Positions 49,976 to 59,745 of a stretch of 64,000 nt of DNA are shown in pieces. Positions within the stretch are counted from its first letter, which is position 1. Each line of letters begins with the position of its first letter. Source of the DNA: Bacteroidota bacterium (GTDB taxonomy: Bacteria > Bacteroidota > Bacteroidia > NS11-12g > UBA9320); contig JABIUV010000052.1 in assembly GCA_018700895.1 (NCBI GenBank), forward strand, positions 56,491-120,490. Reading direction: 5' to 3'. Made by a program: the position numbers and the translations under genes. The notes under the pieces are model-generated. The model had not been told where the DNA came from. It did no database searches and saw only the letters and a list, made by a program, of their open reading frames with translations.

Positions 49976-50527
49976 TCACTTCATCACTGCTTTTTGATAT
50001 CGCTCCACGTTATCCAGCGTTTCGTTAAATTTCTTTACGTCTTGGTAACCCGGCACTTGAAACATTTTCTTGCTCTGAGGTACAAAGAAGAAGAACGTAG
50101 GATAACCACTTGGCTTATTGTTGGACAAAGCCAAGAGCAACTGTCTGCCATTCAGCGAATCGCTAGTCCCAGCATTATACTTACCCGGTTTCTCAGGGTT
50201 GAATTTTATGGCGATGTAATTTTCATTAAATCGCTGTACGATACTGTCATTGGTAAATGTCTTTTTGTCCATCACCTTACACCAACCACACCAGTCTGTA
50301 TAGCAGTCTATTATGGCAATCTTTCCTTCTTTTTGAGCGAGCTCAAAACCAGTATTGAAATCATACCATTTTATTTTGTGCGGTGCTTTCGTAATATCCA
50401 CGGTATACTCGCTTGCAGCGAATAGCAACGGCAATATAAATATGGCTAAAAATACTTTCTTCATAACGATGACACGAAAATAACGCTTAGCTACGGTTTT
50501 ATCGCTTATCGGTGGTTTTCTTGCCAA
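49976..50527 (-). CDS. Thioredoxin-fold protein (DUF255/DsbD-gamma-like)
   Basis: DCYTDWCGWCKVMDKKTFTND. Confidence 0.9.
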   Translation of the reverse strand: MARKPPISDKTVAKRYFRVIVMKKVFLAIFILPLLFAASEYTVDITKAPHKIKWYDFNTGFELAQKEGKIAIIDCYTDWCGWCKVMDKKTFTNDSIVQRFNENYIAIKFNPEKPGKYNAGTSDSLNGRQLLLALSNNKPSGYPTFFFFVPQSKKMFQVPGYQDVKKFNETLDNVERYQKAVMK

Positions 50528-50681
50528 GAAATGAAGAAGAATAATGTAGCAATTAGTTGATCCTCTATCTAGCCTCTAAAATTAATGAACGCAGGGTGTC
50601 ACATATTGGTTCGAATAACCCTCTCACATCAAAACAACGCAACAAATACCTTACATTTGCGTTCATAGGATTAAGCCGCTA

Positions 50682-53600
50682 GTGATACAGAATACACTCA
50701 TACAAAAGCTCGAAAATTTCATTAAGAAGTATTACCAAAACCAACTCCTCAAAGGAGCAATTTTGGGTATATCGTTAGTTTTTGCTGCATTCTTTACCTT
50801 GGCGTTTTTTGAGTATTTCGCACGATTTGGGACGAGCACTCGCGCCTTTCTTTTTTACAGTTTTATCCTTTTGTGCATTGCTGTTCTGATTTGGTATATT
50901 GTAAGACCTATACTTGGCCTAATTAACATTAATCGGCAATTTGGTATAAATGAGGCCTCTAAACTCATAGGCAATCATTTTCCTGAGGTAAAGGATAAAC
51001 TACTCAACACCTTACAACTACAAAACGAGGCGAATGAGACTAATAATGATTTACTGCTTGCAAGCATAGAACAGCGTACGGAGCAACTCAACCCTGTGCC
51101 ATTTGCCAACGCAATACCTTACAAAGCCAATCTCAAGTACGTAAAATTCGCTCTCATTCCTGCCCTTGCACTTATTTTCATACTCATCGTAAGTCCAGGT
51201 TTCAAAAAAAGTACCGAGCGGGTAGTGAACTATAACCAGCACTTTGAGATAGAGGCTCCATTCGCATTCATCACCGACTTGGACGGCAAACAAGCTATCC
51301 AAAACCAGCATATAGACATTCCTCTCAGCCTAGAGGGCGAGCAGATTCCAACAAATGCATATATCCATATAGGTAAACAGCGTTACAAAATGAAAGCTGA
51401 TGTGTTAGGCAAATTCAATTACACCATCAGCAACATACAACGTACCGAGAATATCTATTTTGAAGCAGGCGGATTTACGAGCGAGGAGTACACCATTGAC
51501 TTGGCACTGAAGCCAAGCATTGTAGGATACAGTGCTACACTCAAGTACCCCAAGTACTTGGGACTAAATAACGAAAAAGTTCGCAATCTAGGTGAAATAA
51601 GCGTACCACAAGGCACAACTATTCAATGGAATTTTGATACCAAAAACGTAACGAATCTAACCATAGCTCCAGATGATAAAAACTTAACACCCAAGGCTAA
51701 CAAACTATCATTCGCCAAGCGATTTATGCGGTCTACACTGCTAAAGGTGAATGCTAAAAACGACGACGTAAATGACGGTGATTCTATTTTTTACCAAATC
51801 AATGTGATACCTGACGAGTACCCTCAAATAGCCGTAGAGCGAAAAAAAGATAGCCTAAGCAATAAGGTATTCTACTTCTTGGGTGATGTATCTGATGACC
51901 ACGGTTTTAGCAAGCTGCAATTTCACTACCGGTTCAAAAAAACGGCGAGCGATGAGAATAAAGGCAAAGAAGGCATACTACCGGTAAGTATAGATAGAGG
52001 TATATCCTCACAAACTTTTTATCACTATTGGAACCTAGATGCACTCAATGTAGTAGCGGAGGATGAAATAGAATACTACTTCACGATATGGGATAATGAC
52101 GGGGTAAATGGAGCCAAACAAACTAAAACTGCTCCGAGCACTTACAAAGCACCGTCGCTCAAGGAGCTGAAAGAACAAACAGAAGAGGCAAACCAAGAGA
52201 TAAAAAGCTCCATGGCTGGTGCACAAAGTGATGCAGCCGAATTACAAAAGGAGATACAGAGCATCGAAAAAATGATGACTGAAAAGAAAAATCTGGACTG
52301 GAACGACAAAAAGAAAATACAAGACCTTCTGGACAAGCAAAAAGAGCTAGAGCAAAAAATACGTGATGCCGTAAATAAGAGTAAAGAAAAGAATAACAAA
52401 GAGCAGGAGTTTAACCGTATGGAAGAAAGTATGCTCGAAAAGCAGAAAAAGCTAGAAGAGCTTATGGAAGAGGTGCTAGATGATGAAACCAGAGAACTGA
52501 TGGAGAAAATCCAAAAACTGCTCGAAGAAAACAAGAAAGATGAACTCCAGAAGGCGATGGATGAGTTAAAATTCAGTGAAAAAGAAATAAGCAAGGAAAT
52601 GGATCGTATGCTCGAACTTTTCAAAGAACTAGAACTAGAGAAAAAACTAAACGAGACCATAGACAAGTTAAACGAACTTGCGAAAAAAGAAAAGGAGCTC
52701 GCCGAAAAAACTAAAAATAAAAAAGGTAAGAATGAAGAACTCACCAAAGAGCAAGAGCAACTCAAAAAAGAGTTTGACGATGTAAAAAAAGACCTAGAAG
52801 ATATAGACAAGAAAAATGAAGAGCTAGAGTCTCCCATAGACTTGAGCAAGCAAGAGGAAAGTAAAGAAGACGTAAGTCAAAAAATGGATGATGCTCAGCA
52901 ACAACAGAGCAAGGGTAAAAATAAAAGTGCTGCAGAGAGTATGGAAGAAGCTGCGGAGAAAATGAAGGAGATGGCCGAGCAAATGCAACAAGAAATGCAA
53001 GACTCTCAGGAGGAACAGCAAGAGGAAGATTATAACAACCTAAGGCAAATACTCGAAAATTTGATACAACTCTCTTTTGACCAAGAGCAACTGATAGACG
53101 GTTTCAAAGAAAACAGACGATATAGCCCTAAGTACATAGAACTACGCCAACGCCAACGGAAGATAAAGGACGAAACCAAAATGGTGGAAGACTCTTTACT
53201 TGCTTTAAGCAAGCGAAACATTCAGATACAATCATTTGTAAATGAGGAAGTAGCACGTGTAAATGACAACTTAGACAAATCAGTTAAATACCTTGGTGAA
53301 CGCTACACGAATAATGCAATAGTACATCAGCAGTATGCTATGACCGGCTACAATAATCTGGCCCTCATGCTAAGCGAATCACTCAAAAAAATGCAGGAGC
53401 AAATGAAAGCTCAACAAGAAAACAAAGGCAAGCCAAAGGGCGAATGCAAGAAACCCGGATCTAGCGGTAAAAAGCCACAAAAACCAAATGCTAACGCCAT
53501 CAAAAAAATGCAGCAACAACTCGCCAAGCAAATGAAAGAGCTGCAAGAAGGACAAAAACAAGGCAAAGGAAAACCCGGTAGCAAGGAATTTGCAGAAATG

Positions 53601-53996
53601 GCAGCACAACAAGCTGCGATACGCCAAAAACTGCAGGAGCTTAAAAGCAAACTTCAGAAAGAAGGCCAAGGTGGTAGCTTAGGAGATCTCAAGCAGACCG
53701 AAGACTTGATGGACAAATTGGAAGAGGACCTCTATAACAAGCGACTGAATAGTCAGACCTTCCAAAAATTAAATCAGATAGAGATAAAGCTAAGCGAACA
53801 CGAGAAAGCTGAACGCGAACAAGAACAAGACAATAAGCGAACCTCCAACGAGGGAACGGAAGAAGAACGAGCCATACCGCCTAGCATAAAGAAGTACCTT
53901 GAAGAAAAGCAAAAGGAAACCGAACTTCTCCGAAGTGTATCTCCCGAATTACAGCCTTATTACCAGAAAAAGGTGAAGGAGTATTTTGCTAGATAA
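50682..53996 (+). CDS. Large membrane-anchored coiled-coil protein (DUF4175-like)
   Basis: Two N-terminal TM segments then long K/E/Q-rich coiled coil, 1104 aa; TACATTTG -7 at 50652-50659. Confidence 0.85.
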   Translation: MIQNTLIQKLENFIKKYYQNQLLKGAILGISLVFAAFFTLAFFEYFARFGTSTRAFLFYSFILLCIAVLIWYIVRPILGLININRQFGINEASKLIGNHFPEVKDKLLNTLQLQNEANETNNDLLLASIEQRTEQLNPVPFANAIPYKANLKYVKFALIPALALIFILIVSPGFKKSTERVVNYNQHFEIEAPFAFITDLDGKQAIQNQHIDIPLSLEGEQIPTNAYIHIGKQRYKMKADVLGKFNYTISNIQRTENIYFEAGGFTSEEYTIDLALKPSIVGYSATLKYPKYLGLNNEKVRNLGEISVPQGTTIQWNFDTKNVTNLTIAPDDKNLTPKANKLSFAKRFMRSTLLKVNAKNDDVNDGDSIFYQINVIPDEYPQIAVERKKDSLSNKVFYFLGDVSDDHGFSKLQFHYRFKKTASDENKGKEGILPVSIDRGISSQTFYHYWNLDALNVVAEDEIEYYFTIWDNDGVNGAKQTKTAPSTYKAPSLKELKEQTEEANQEIKSSMAGAQSDAAELQKEIQSIEKMMTEKKNLDWNDKKKIQDLLDKQKELEQKIRDAVNKSKEKNNKEQEFNRMEESMLEKQKKLEELMEEVLDDETRELMEKIQKLLEENKKDELQKAMDELKFSEKEISKEMDRMLELFKELELEKKLNETIDKLNELAKKEKELAEKTKNKKGKNEELTKEQEQLKKEFDDVKKDLEDIDKKNEELESPIDLSKQEESKEDVSQKMDDAQQQQSKGKNKSAAESMEEAAEKMKEMAEQMQQEMQDSQEEQQEEDYNNLRQILENLIQLSFDQEQLIDGFKENRRYSPKYIELRQRQRKIKDETKMVEDSLLALSKRNIQIQSFVNEEVARVNDNLDKSVKYLGERYTNNAIVHQQYAMTGYNNLALMLSESLKKMQEQMKAQQENKGKPKGECKKPGSSGKKPQKPNANAIKKMQQQLAKQMKELQEGQKQGKGKPGSKEFAEMAAQQAAIRQKLQELKSKLQKEGQGGSLGDLKQTEDLMDKLEEDLYNKRLNSQTFQKLNQIEIKLSEHEKAEREQEQDNKRTSNEGTEEERAIPPSIKKYLEEKQKETELLRSVSPELQPYYQKKVKEYFAR

Positions 53997-54082
53997 TAGA
54001 ATACTTTTCGTATTCATCACTTCAGTTTGGCCCTATCAGCACCTCTCTTACCTTGATAAAGGAATAATGAATTTATAAATAT

Positions 54083-54808
54083 TTAAGGTCGTAACTCAAA
54101 ATTGCTACCTAGGTAAACCTTACGTACCATTTCATCATCCGCTAGTTCTTGCGGAGTTCCTTTTTTGAGTAAACGCCCTTCGAAGAGCAAGTAGGCTCTG
54201 TCCACCAAGTTTAATGTTGCTTGTACATCGTGATCTGTGATAAGTACTCCAATATTTTTGGTAACTAGCTTTTGAACAATTTCTTGAATATCCTCAACAG
54301 CGATGGGGTCTACACCTGCAAAAGGCTCATCTAACAACACAAACTTAGGATCCGTAGCCAAGGCACGGGCAATTTCGCAACGTCTACGTTCACCACCACT
54401 AAGGACTTTCCCTAGGTTCTTTCGTACTTTCTCCAGCCCAAACTCAGCGATAAGCGTCTCGGTTTTATTCTGTTGCTCCTCCTTACTTTTATTAGTCATT
54501 TCCAATACGGCACTGATGTTGTCCTCTACGGTAAGGTCTCTGAAAACAGATGCTTCTTGGGGTAAGTAACCTACTCCCTTTTGTGCACGTTGATACATCG
54601 CCCGACTGGTAATGTCCTCAGAGTCTAAATATACGTGTCCACCATCAGGCTTCACCAAACCTACCACCATGTAAAAAGTGGTGGTTTTCCCTGCTCCATT
54701 GGGGCCCAGTAATCCAACGATTTCTCCCTGCTCTACTTCTAGAGACATATCGTTTACCACCTTACGTTTTTTGTACTGTTTTACCAGATTTTCGGCTCTG
54801 AGACGCAT
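54083..54808 (-). CDS. lptB: LPS export ABC transporter ATP-binding protein
   Basis: GLLGPNGAGKTTTFYM, LSGGERRRCEIARAL; start re-assigned to ATG 54808. Confidence 0.96.
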   Translation of the reverse strand: MRLRAENLVKQYKKRKVVNDMSLEVEQGEIVGLLGPNGAGKTTTFYMVVGLVKPDGGHVYLDSEDITSRAMYQRAQKGVGYLPQEASVFRDLTVEDNISAVLEMTNKSKEEQQNKTETLIAEFGLEKVRKNLGKVLSGGERRRCEIARALATDPKFVLLDEPFAGVDPIAVEDIQEIVQKLVTKNIGVLITDHDVQATLNLVDRAYLLFEGRLLKKGTPQELADDEMVRKVYLGSNFELRP

Positions 54809-54887
54809 CTTGTGGCCAAAAGTAGCATACAAATAATTAAGTAATATCTGATTTCAAGTATATTTGTTGAATTATTAGAATTACGAG

Positions 54888-55604
54888 ATGAAAAAGACAA
54901 TAATGACTTTATGCCTACTCGCTACTTTACCACTAGTAAGTAGCGCACAGCAATGGTTAACAGTAAAAACTGGCGGAGGAATATCTACTGCTATAGGTCC
55001 AGCAGGTATAACTCCTGGATTAGCTACCACATTTGGCTTAGGATATAAGCACCAGCTATCTAATAGACTAATCGCTGAAGGCAATATCCTCTTAGACGGA
55101 AGATCAATGTCTTACCCTACTGGCGTGCCTGATGCGAATGATCAAATGATATACTTCTTAGCGGGTGGCTCGTATGTACAAGTTCCTTTAACTATACAAT
55201 ATAAAATCCCTTTCAGAAAAAAAGAACTCAAACCTTATAGAACCGGTCAGCCTAGCTCTTATTTCTTTATAGAAGGTGGACCATACTTATCTTACGGACT
55301 TGCGGTCACTCCGTTTCTTGATGCTAGCATTATCGCGTCATATGAAGGCGGAGACGATTCTATAACCTTAGCACAACAAGAACCTCGTAAGCTAGATGTA
55401 GGAATAGTAGCTGGCATGGGGGTCAACTTTAAGCTTGGCGACAAAGGGAAGTACAGACTATCTGTAGGAACACGAGCTAACTATGGCATGCTTAATGTTT
55501 ATAAAGATACACGACTAGGAACTTCTAGCAACTTTTCAGCGGTTGGATACCTTGCTTTAGACATCAACCTCACTAAGCGTAAACACATTAAACATCGTTG
55601 GTAG
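54888..55604 (+). CDS. Outer membrane beta-barrel (PorT-like) protein
   Basis: Signal peptide and beta-barrel pattern. Confidence 0.75.
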   Translation: MKKTIMTLCLLATLPLVSSAQQWLTVKTGGGISTAIGPAGITPGLATTFGLGYKHQLSNRLIAEGNILLDGRSMSYPTGVPDANDQMIYFLAGGSYVQVPLTIQYKIPFRKKELKPYRTGQPSSYFFIEGGPYLSYGLAVTPFLDASIIASYEGGDDSITLAQQEPRKLDVGIVAGMGVNFKLGDKGKYRLSVGTRANYGMLNVYKDTRLGTSSNFSAVGYLALDINLTKRKHIKHRW

Positions 55605-57321
55605 GTCTTGCGTCTTTCAGCATAAGCTGAAGGCTCCGATTACCATTAAAGATATTTTCATTTATCTGAAAGCAAGCTTCAAAAGAGCTTGCTTTTTTTA
55701 TGTCCACCAATTTGTCAGCCATACCAAATCCTACTGCTGCAAGTGAGTCCTTCTCACGCTTCACATTCAGTCGTATGTGTTCTGCTGTTTTGCCGATAAT
55801 ACGCCCTGTACCATCATCTCGCAAATTATTTACATAAAAGACAGGCGTCATATTTGCCGGACCAAAGGGGGCCATTTTGTTTATGATATTTAGCATCTTA
55901 TCGTTCACCTCTTCTATATTGATTTTAGCATCATAGTACACCTTTGGAGTAAGCAATTCTTTAGTAAGCATCTCCTCTCCCACTTTCTCAAAAGCCTCAC
56001 GAAACGCATCCAAGTTTTCCATTTTCATAGTCATACCAGCGGCATACATATGCCCACCAAACTGCAATAGATGCTCGCTGCATTTTTCTAAAGCTTCGTG
56101 CACATCAAAACCTTTTACACTACGAGCACTCCCCGCTAACACCCCATCTCCACTCTTAGTCAAAATGATCGTTGGCCTGTAATATAATTCTATGGCCCTA
56201 CTTGCCGCTATGCCCACTACACCCTTATGCCAGTCTTCTTTATAAAAAACGTGCGTTTTTCTATCCAATAATTGGGGATTAGCGGCTACTATTTCTTGGA
56301 AATCAGCCGTAATTTTTTGGTCTACGAGCTTCCTGCTTGCATTTTGAGTTTGTAGCTCATTAGCAAAGGTGTTAGCCGTTTCATTATCCTCGGCTATCAG
56401 CATTTTTACCGCATTTTTGGCATCGTCCATACGACCCGCAGCATTTATCCTAGGTCCAAGGTAAAACACTAAATCGCCGATACTGAGGTCCGTCTTATTG
56501 ATAGACACCTCTATGAGTTTCTTCAATCCCAATCGTGGTTGTTGGTTTATAATCTTCAGCCCGTAGTGAGCAATAATTCTATTCTCATCTACTATGGGAA
56601 CTATATCACTCGCTATGCTAAGTGTGGCAAAATCTAAATATTGCAGGTAGTCACGCTCGTCTAAATCGTGTACTTGACAATAAGCCTGAGCCAACTTAAG
56701 TCCTATTCCACAGCCTGCCAATTCTTTGAATGGGTAATCACAATCGTTGCGTTTTGGGTCAAGCACTGCCACTGCATCCGGAATCTCTTTGCCGGGCAGA
56801 TGGTGATCACAGATAATAAAATCGATGCCCAATGAAGAGGCATACGCCACTTTATCCACCGAACGAATGCCACAATCCAATGCTATAATGAGACTCAATC
56901 CATTAGCCTTAGCATAGTGTATCCCATCGTTACTAATTCCGTAGCCTTCCTTGTACCTATCGGGTATGTAGTAGTCTATCTTGTCGAATTTGTCTTTGAA
57001 AAAAGAATAGGCTAACGCCACAGATGTAGTGCCGTCCACATCGTAATCTCCAAATATCAGAACCCCTTCTCCCTGCTCTTGAGCTTTTTGTATTCGCTCT
57101 ATTGCCTTGTCCATATCCTTCATCAGAAATGGGTCGTGCATATCGCCAATACGTGGATTGAAGAATTTTTTTACCTTTTCGGGAGAATCCACTCCGCGTT
57201 GTACTAGCATCTTTGCTATGACCTCAGGAGCATTTAGTTCGCTCGTTAATACATTCACCATAGCTTGGTCAGGTTCTGTTTTCTGTTTCCAGATTTTCGA
57301 GATTAATTTTGAATTAGTCAA
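55588..57321 (-). CDS. recJ: Single-stranded-DNA-specific exonuclease RecJ
   Basis: IFGDYDVDGTTSVAL, CDHHLPG, GPRINAAGRMDDA, QFGGHMYAAGMT. Confidence 0.97.
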   Translation of the reverse strand: MTNSKLISKIWKQKTEPDQAMVNVLTSELNAPEVIAKMLVQRGVDSPEKVKKFFNPRIGDMHDPFLMKDMDKAIERIQKAQEQGEGVLIFGDYDVDGTTSVALAYSFFKDKFDKIDYYIPDRYKEGYGISNDGIHYAKANGLSLIIALDCGIRSVDKVAYASSLGIDFIICDHHLPGKEIPDAVAVLDPKRNDCDYPFKELAGCGIGLKLAQAYCQVHDLDERDYLQYLDFATLSIASDIVPIVDENRIIAHYGLKIINQQPRLGLKKLIEVSINKTDLSIGDLVFYLGPRINAAGRMDDAKNAVKMLIAEDNETANTFANELQTQNASRKLVDQKITADFQEIVAANPQLLDRKTHVFYKEDWHKGVVGIAASRAIELYYRPTIILTKSGDGVLAGSARSVKGFDVHEALEKCSEHLLQFGGHMYAAGMTMKMENLDAFREAFEKVGEEMLTKELLTPKVYYDAKINIEEVNDKMLNIINKMAPFGPANMTPVFYVNNLRDDGTGRIIGKTAEHIRLNVKREKDSLAAVGFGMADKLVDIKKASSFEACFQINENIFNGNRSLQLMLKDARPTNDV

Positions 57322-57425
57322 GGTTGAAATTATACTATTATTCGTGTTCGCAATTTAGTATCCCAATATTATTCTTTACAAAAATCTCTTCAGTAGATGT
57401 TATTAATTGTTCCGATGAAAGTAAA

Positions 57426-57785
57426 TTAGTGCCTTTTTAAAACTACCACCTCACCAATAAACGAACGATCAAAGAAATTGACAAATTCATTAAAAGTGTT
57501 TCCCACAAATCGCACTAAGCAAGAATTAATTCCAGCTTGAATATCCAAATAATCATCAAAATTACAATTTTCAAAAACCAGATTTCCTTCGAAGAATGAA
57601 AACGTAGTAACCGCTCCAGAAAAAGAGGACAGAATACAATTTCTAAACTCAATAGTTTGACAAAAACTCTCAAGTTTAAGAAGTTTAATCTTCCCTTCAA
57701 CATAACTATTAAAAATAGCCTCACCATTTGCAAGTAAATCAAGAGCTTTGGCACTTGATATTTTATGGAAGGGATTAGCCGTCAC
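57426..57785 (-). CDS. Small hypothetical protein with pentapeptide/beta-helix-like repeats, possibly truncated
   Basis: IEFRNCILSSFSGAVTTFSFFEGNLVFENCNFDDYLDIQ. Confidence 0.5.
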   Translation of the reverse strand: MTANPFHKISSAKALDLLANGEAIFNSYVEGKIKLLKLESFCQTIEFRNCILSSFSGAVTTFSFFEGNLVFENCNFDDYLDIQAGINSCLVRFVGNTFNEFVNFFDRSFIGEVVVLKRH

Positions 57786-57796
57786 AAAATGTTTTT

Positions 57797-58717
57797 TTAA
57801 AGTGAAATCTTAACCTGACTAAGGTCTATAAACTCTTGCACCCTACTATTAATTTCTGAATCGCTTAAGTTTACTATTCGCTCTGCACCAAATTTCTCTA
57901 CGCAGAAACTAGCCATAGTACTTCCATATATTACAGCACGTTTCATATTGCTAAATGAGGTGTCATCAGTTTTGGCCAAGTAGCCTATGAATCCACCGGC
58001 AAACGTGTCTCCCGCACCCGTAGGATCAAATACAGACTCCAACAATAATGCTGGGCAGCAATACACCTTATCTTCCCCAAAGAGTAATGCACCGTGCTCC
58101 CCTTTTTTGATTATCAAATACTTAGGACCCATTGCCATAATTTTAGTTGCCGCTGTTTTGAGCGAGTATTCTCCACTCAGCTGGCGAGCCTCCTCATCAT
58201 TAATAATGAGTACATCTACCATAGCAATAGTCTTATCTAGCTCCTCACGAGCTATATCCATCCAAAAGTTCATGGTATCCATTGCAATGAGTTTCGGCTT
58301 ATTTTCCATTCGTTCTATAACCTTTCGTTGTACATCTGGGCTGAGATTTCCTAGCATCACGTACTCACTACTTTGATAGCTCGCAGGTATTACAGGATCA
58401 AAATCAGCAAGCACATTGAGCTCAGTAACCAAGGTGTCACGGCTATTCATATCATTATGATATTTACCACTCCAAAAGAATGATTTTTCATCTTCCTTAA
58501 CCTGAAGACCTTCAGTATCTACACCATGGTCTTGTAGTAGTTTGATATCTTCTTTAGGAAAATCACCACCCACTACGGCTACAAGATTCACCTTATTTGC
58601 AAGGTAGCTACTGCTCAATGCTATGTAAGTTGCAGCACCGCCTATTATTTTATCTGTTTTGCCAAATGGCGTCTCTATGGCATCAAAAGCCACACTTCCT
58701 ATTACCAATAAACTCAT
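57797..58717 (-). CDS. PfkB-family carbohydrate kinase
   Basis: GGAATYIALSSSYL, DPTGAGDTFAGGFIGYL. Confidence 0.95.
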   Translation of the reverse strand: MSLLVIGSVAFDAIETPFGKTDKIIGGAATYIALSSSYLANKVNLVAVVGGDFPKEDIKLLQDHGVDTEGLQVKEDEKSFFWSGKYHNDMNSRDTLVTELNVLADFDPVIPASYQSSEYVMLGNLSPDVQRKVIERMENKPKLIAMDTMNFWMDIAREELDKTIAMVDVLIINDEEARQLSGEYSLKTAATKIMAMGPKYLIIKKGEHGALLFGEDKVYCCPALLLESVFDPTGAGDTFAGGFIGYLAKTDDTSFSNMKRAVIYGSTMASFCVEKFGAERIVNLSDSEINSRVQEFIDLSQVKISL

Positions 58718-58722
58718 GGCGG

Positions 58723-58730
58723 CAAAAGTA
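58723..58730 (-). promoter_or_regulatory. -7 element TACTTTTG for the PfkB kinase gene
   Basis: Ends 5 nt before the ATG at 58717. Confidence 0.6.
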
Positions 58731-58810
58731 CTTTATCCATCGACAATCCTTCTCTTAGGTAAATCCACTTTTTTCGAATAATACACAATTCTATAATTAA
58801 ATTCGCAGTA

Positions 58811-59572
58811 ATGAACTTGAACGAGATAGCAAAGACACTAGATTCAGCCGCCGCAAATGCTAAAGTTACCTCCCAAATAAGTCATACTACCTCACTTACA
58901 GAAGAGCAAGCTTATAAGATACAACGACTCTCTATGGCAGAGAGACTAACCCGTGGAGAAAAATTTGTAGGTCTCAAGCTGGGTTTTACCTCTTTTGCCA
59001 AAATGGAGCAAATGGGTGTACACGATATGATATGGGGTCCACTTACAGATAAGATGTGGTACAAGAATGGCGATGAACTGCCGCTAAATCAATTTATTCA
59101 TCCACGAGCTGAACCTGAGATAGCCTTCTTACTCAAAAAAGATCTTGATCGCGAGATTAGTCTAGAAGAAATACCAGCATACATACAAGCATGTGCTCCA
59201 GCCATAGAAATTATAGATTCACGTTACGAAAATTTCAAGTTTTCGCTAGAAGATGTTATTGCAGACAATTGTTCATCATCAGCCTTTGTAATTGGGGCGT
59301 GGCAGCCGCTGCCAGAATCGCTTAATGATTTGGAAATGAGCCTCCTTTTTGACAAAGAAGTCATGCAAAGCGATAGCAGTAATGCGATCCTAGACAACCC
59401 ATATCTTTCTATCAGTAATGCTTCTCGACTTGCGGCTAAGTACAATCAACCATTCAAAGCAGGCGACATCCTATTAGCAGGGGCGGCTACTCCAGCTGTT
59501 TTCGTACAAAAAGGGAGAAAAATCACAACAAAAGTTGCCGGTTTAGGGAGCTGTAATATTATTCCAAAATAA
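58811..59572 (+). CDS. 2-keto-4-pentenoate hydratase / 2-oxo-3-hexenedioate decarboxylase family
   Basis: GLKLGFTSFAKMEQMGVHDMIWGPLTDKM, HPRAEPEIAFLL. Confidence 0.9.
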   Translation: MNLNEIAKTLDSAAANAKVTSQISHTTSLTEEQAYKIQRLSMAERLTRGEKFVGLKLGFTSFAKMEQMGVHDMIWGPLTDKMWYKNGDELPLNQFIHPRAEPEIAFLLKKDLDREISLEEIPAYIQACAPAIEIIDSRYENFKFSLEDVIADNCSSSAFVIGAWQPLPESLNDLEMSLLFDKEVMQSDSSNAILDNPYLSISNASRLAAKYNQPFKAGDILLAGAATPAVFVQKGRKITTKVAGLGSCNIIPK

Positions 59573-59668
59573 AATCCAAAAAGTATTTCTGTTTTCAAGT
59601 AAAAATCTATTTTTGCACTCGCTTTTGAAAGGACGGCAGTAAACCTGAGTCAACAAAAAGCAAAAGAC

Positions 59669-59745
59669 GCCTTCATAGCTCAGCTGGTTAGAGCGGTTGA
59701 CTGTTAATCAATAGGTCCCTGGTTCGAGTCCAGGTGAGGGCGCCA
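59669..59745 (+). tRNA. tRNA-Asn (anticodon GTT), with encoded CCA
   Basis: Cloverleaf: GCCTTCA/TGAGGGC acceptor, GCTC D-stem, GTTGA-CTGTTAA-TCAAT anticodon arm, CCTGG-TTCGAGT-CCAGG T arm. Confidence 0.95.

Noticed and set aside
52142-52849. 235-aa Ser/Phe-rich minus-strand ORF (MLKSMGDSSSSFFLSISSRSFF...)
   Set aside because: Antisense shadow of the Lys/Glu-rich coiled coil of the DUF4175-like gene; low-complexity mirror, no independent start or promoter
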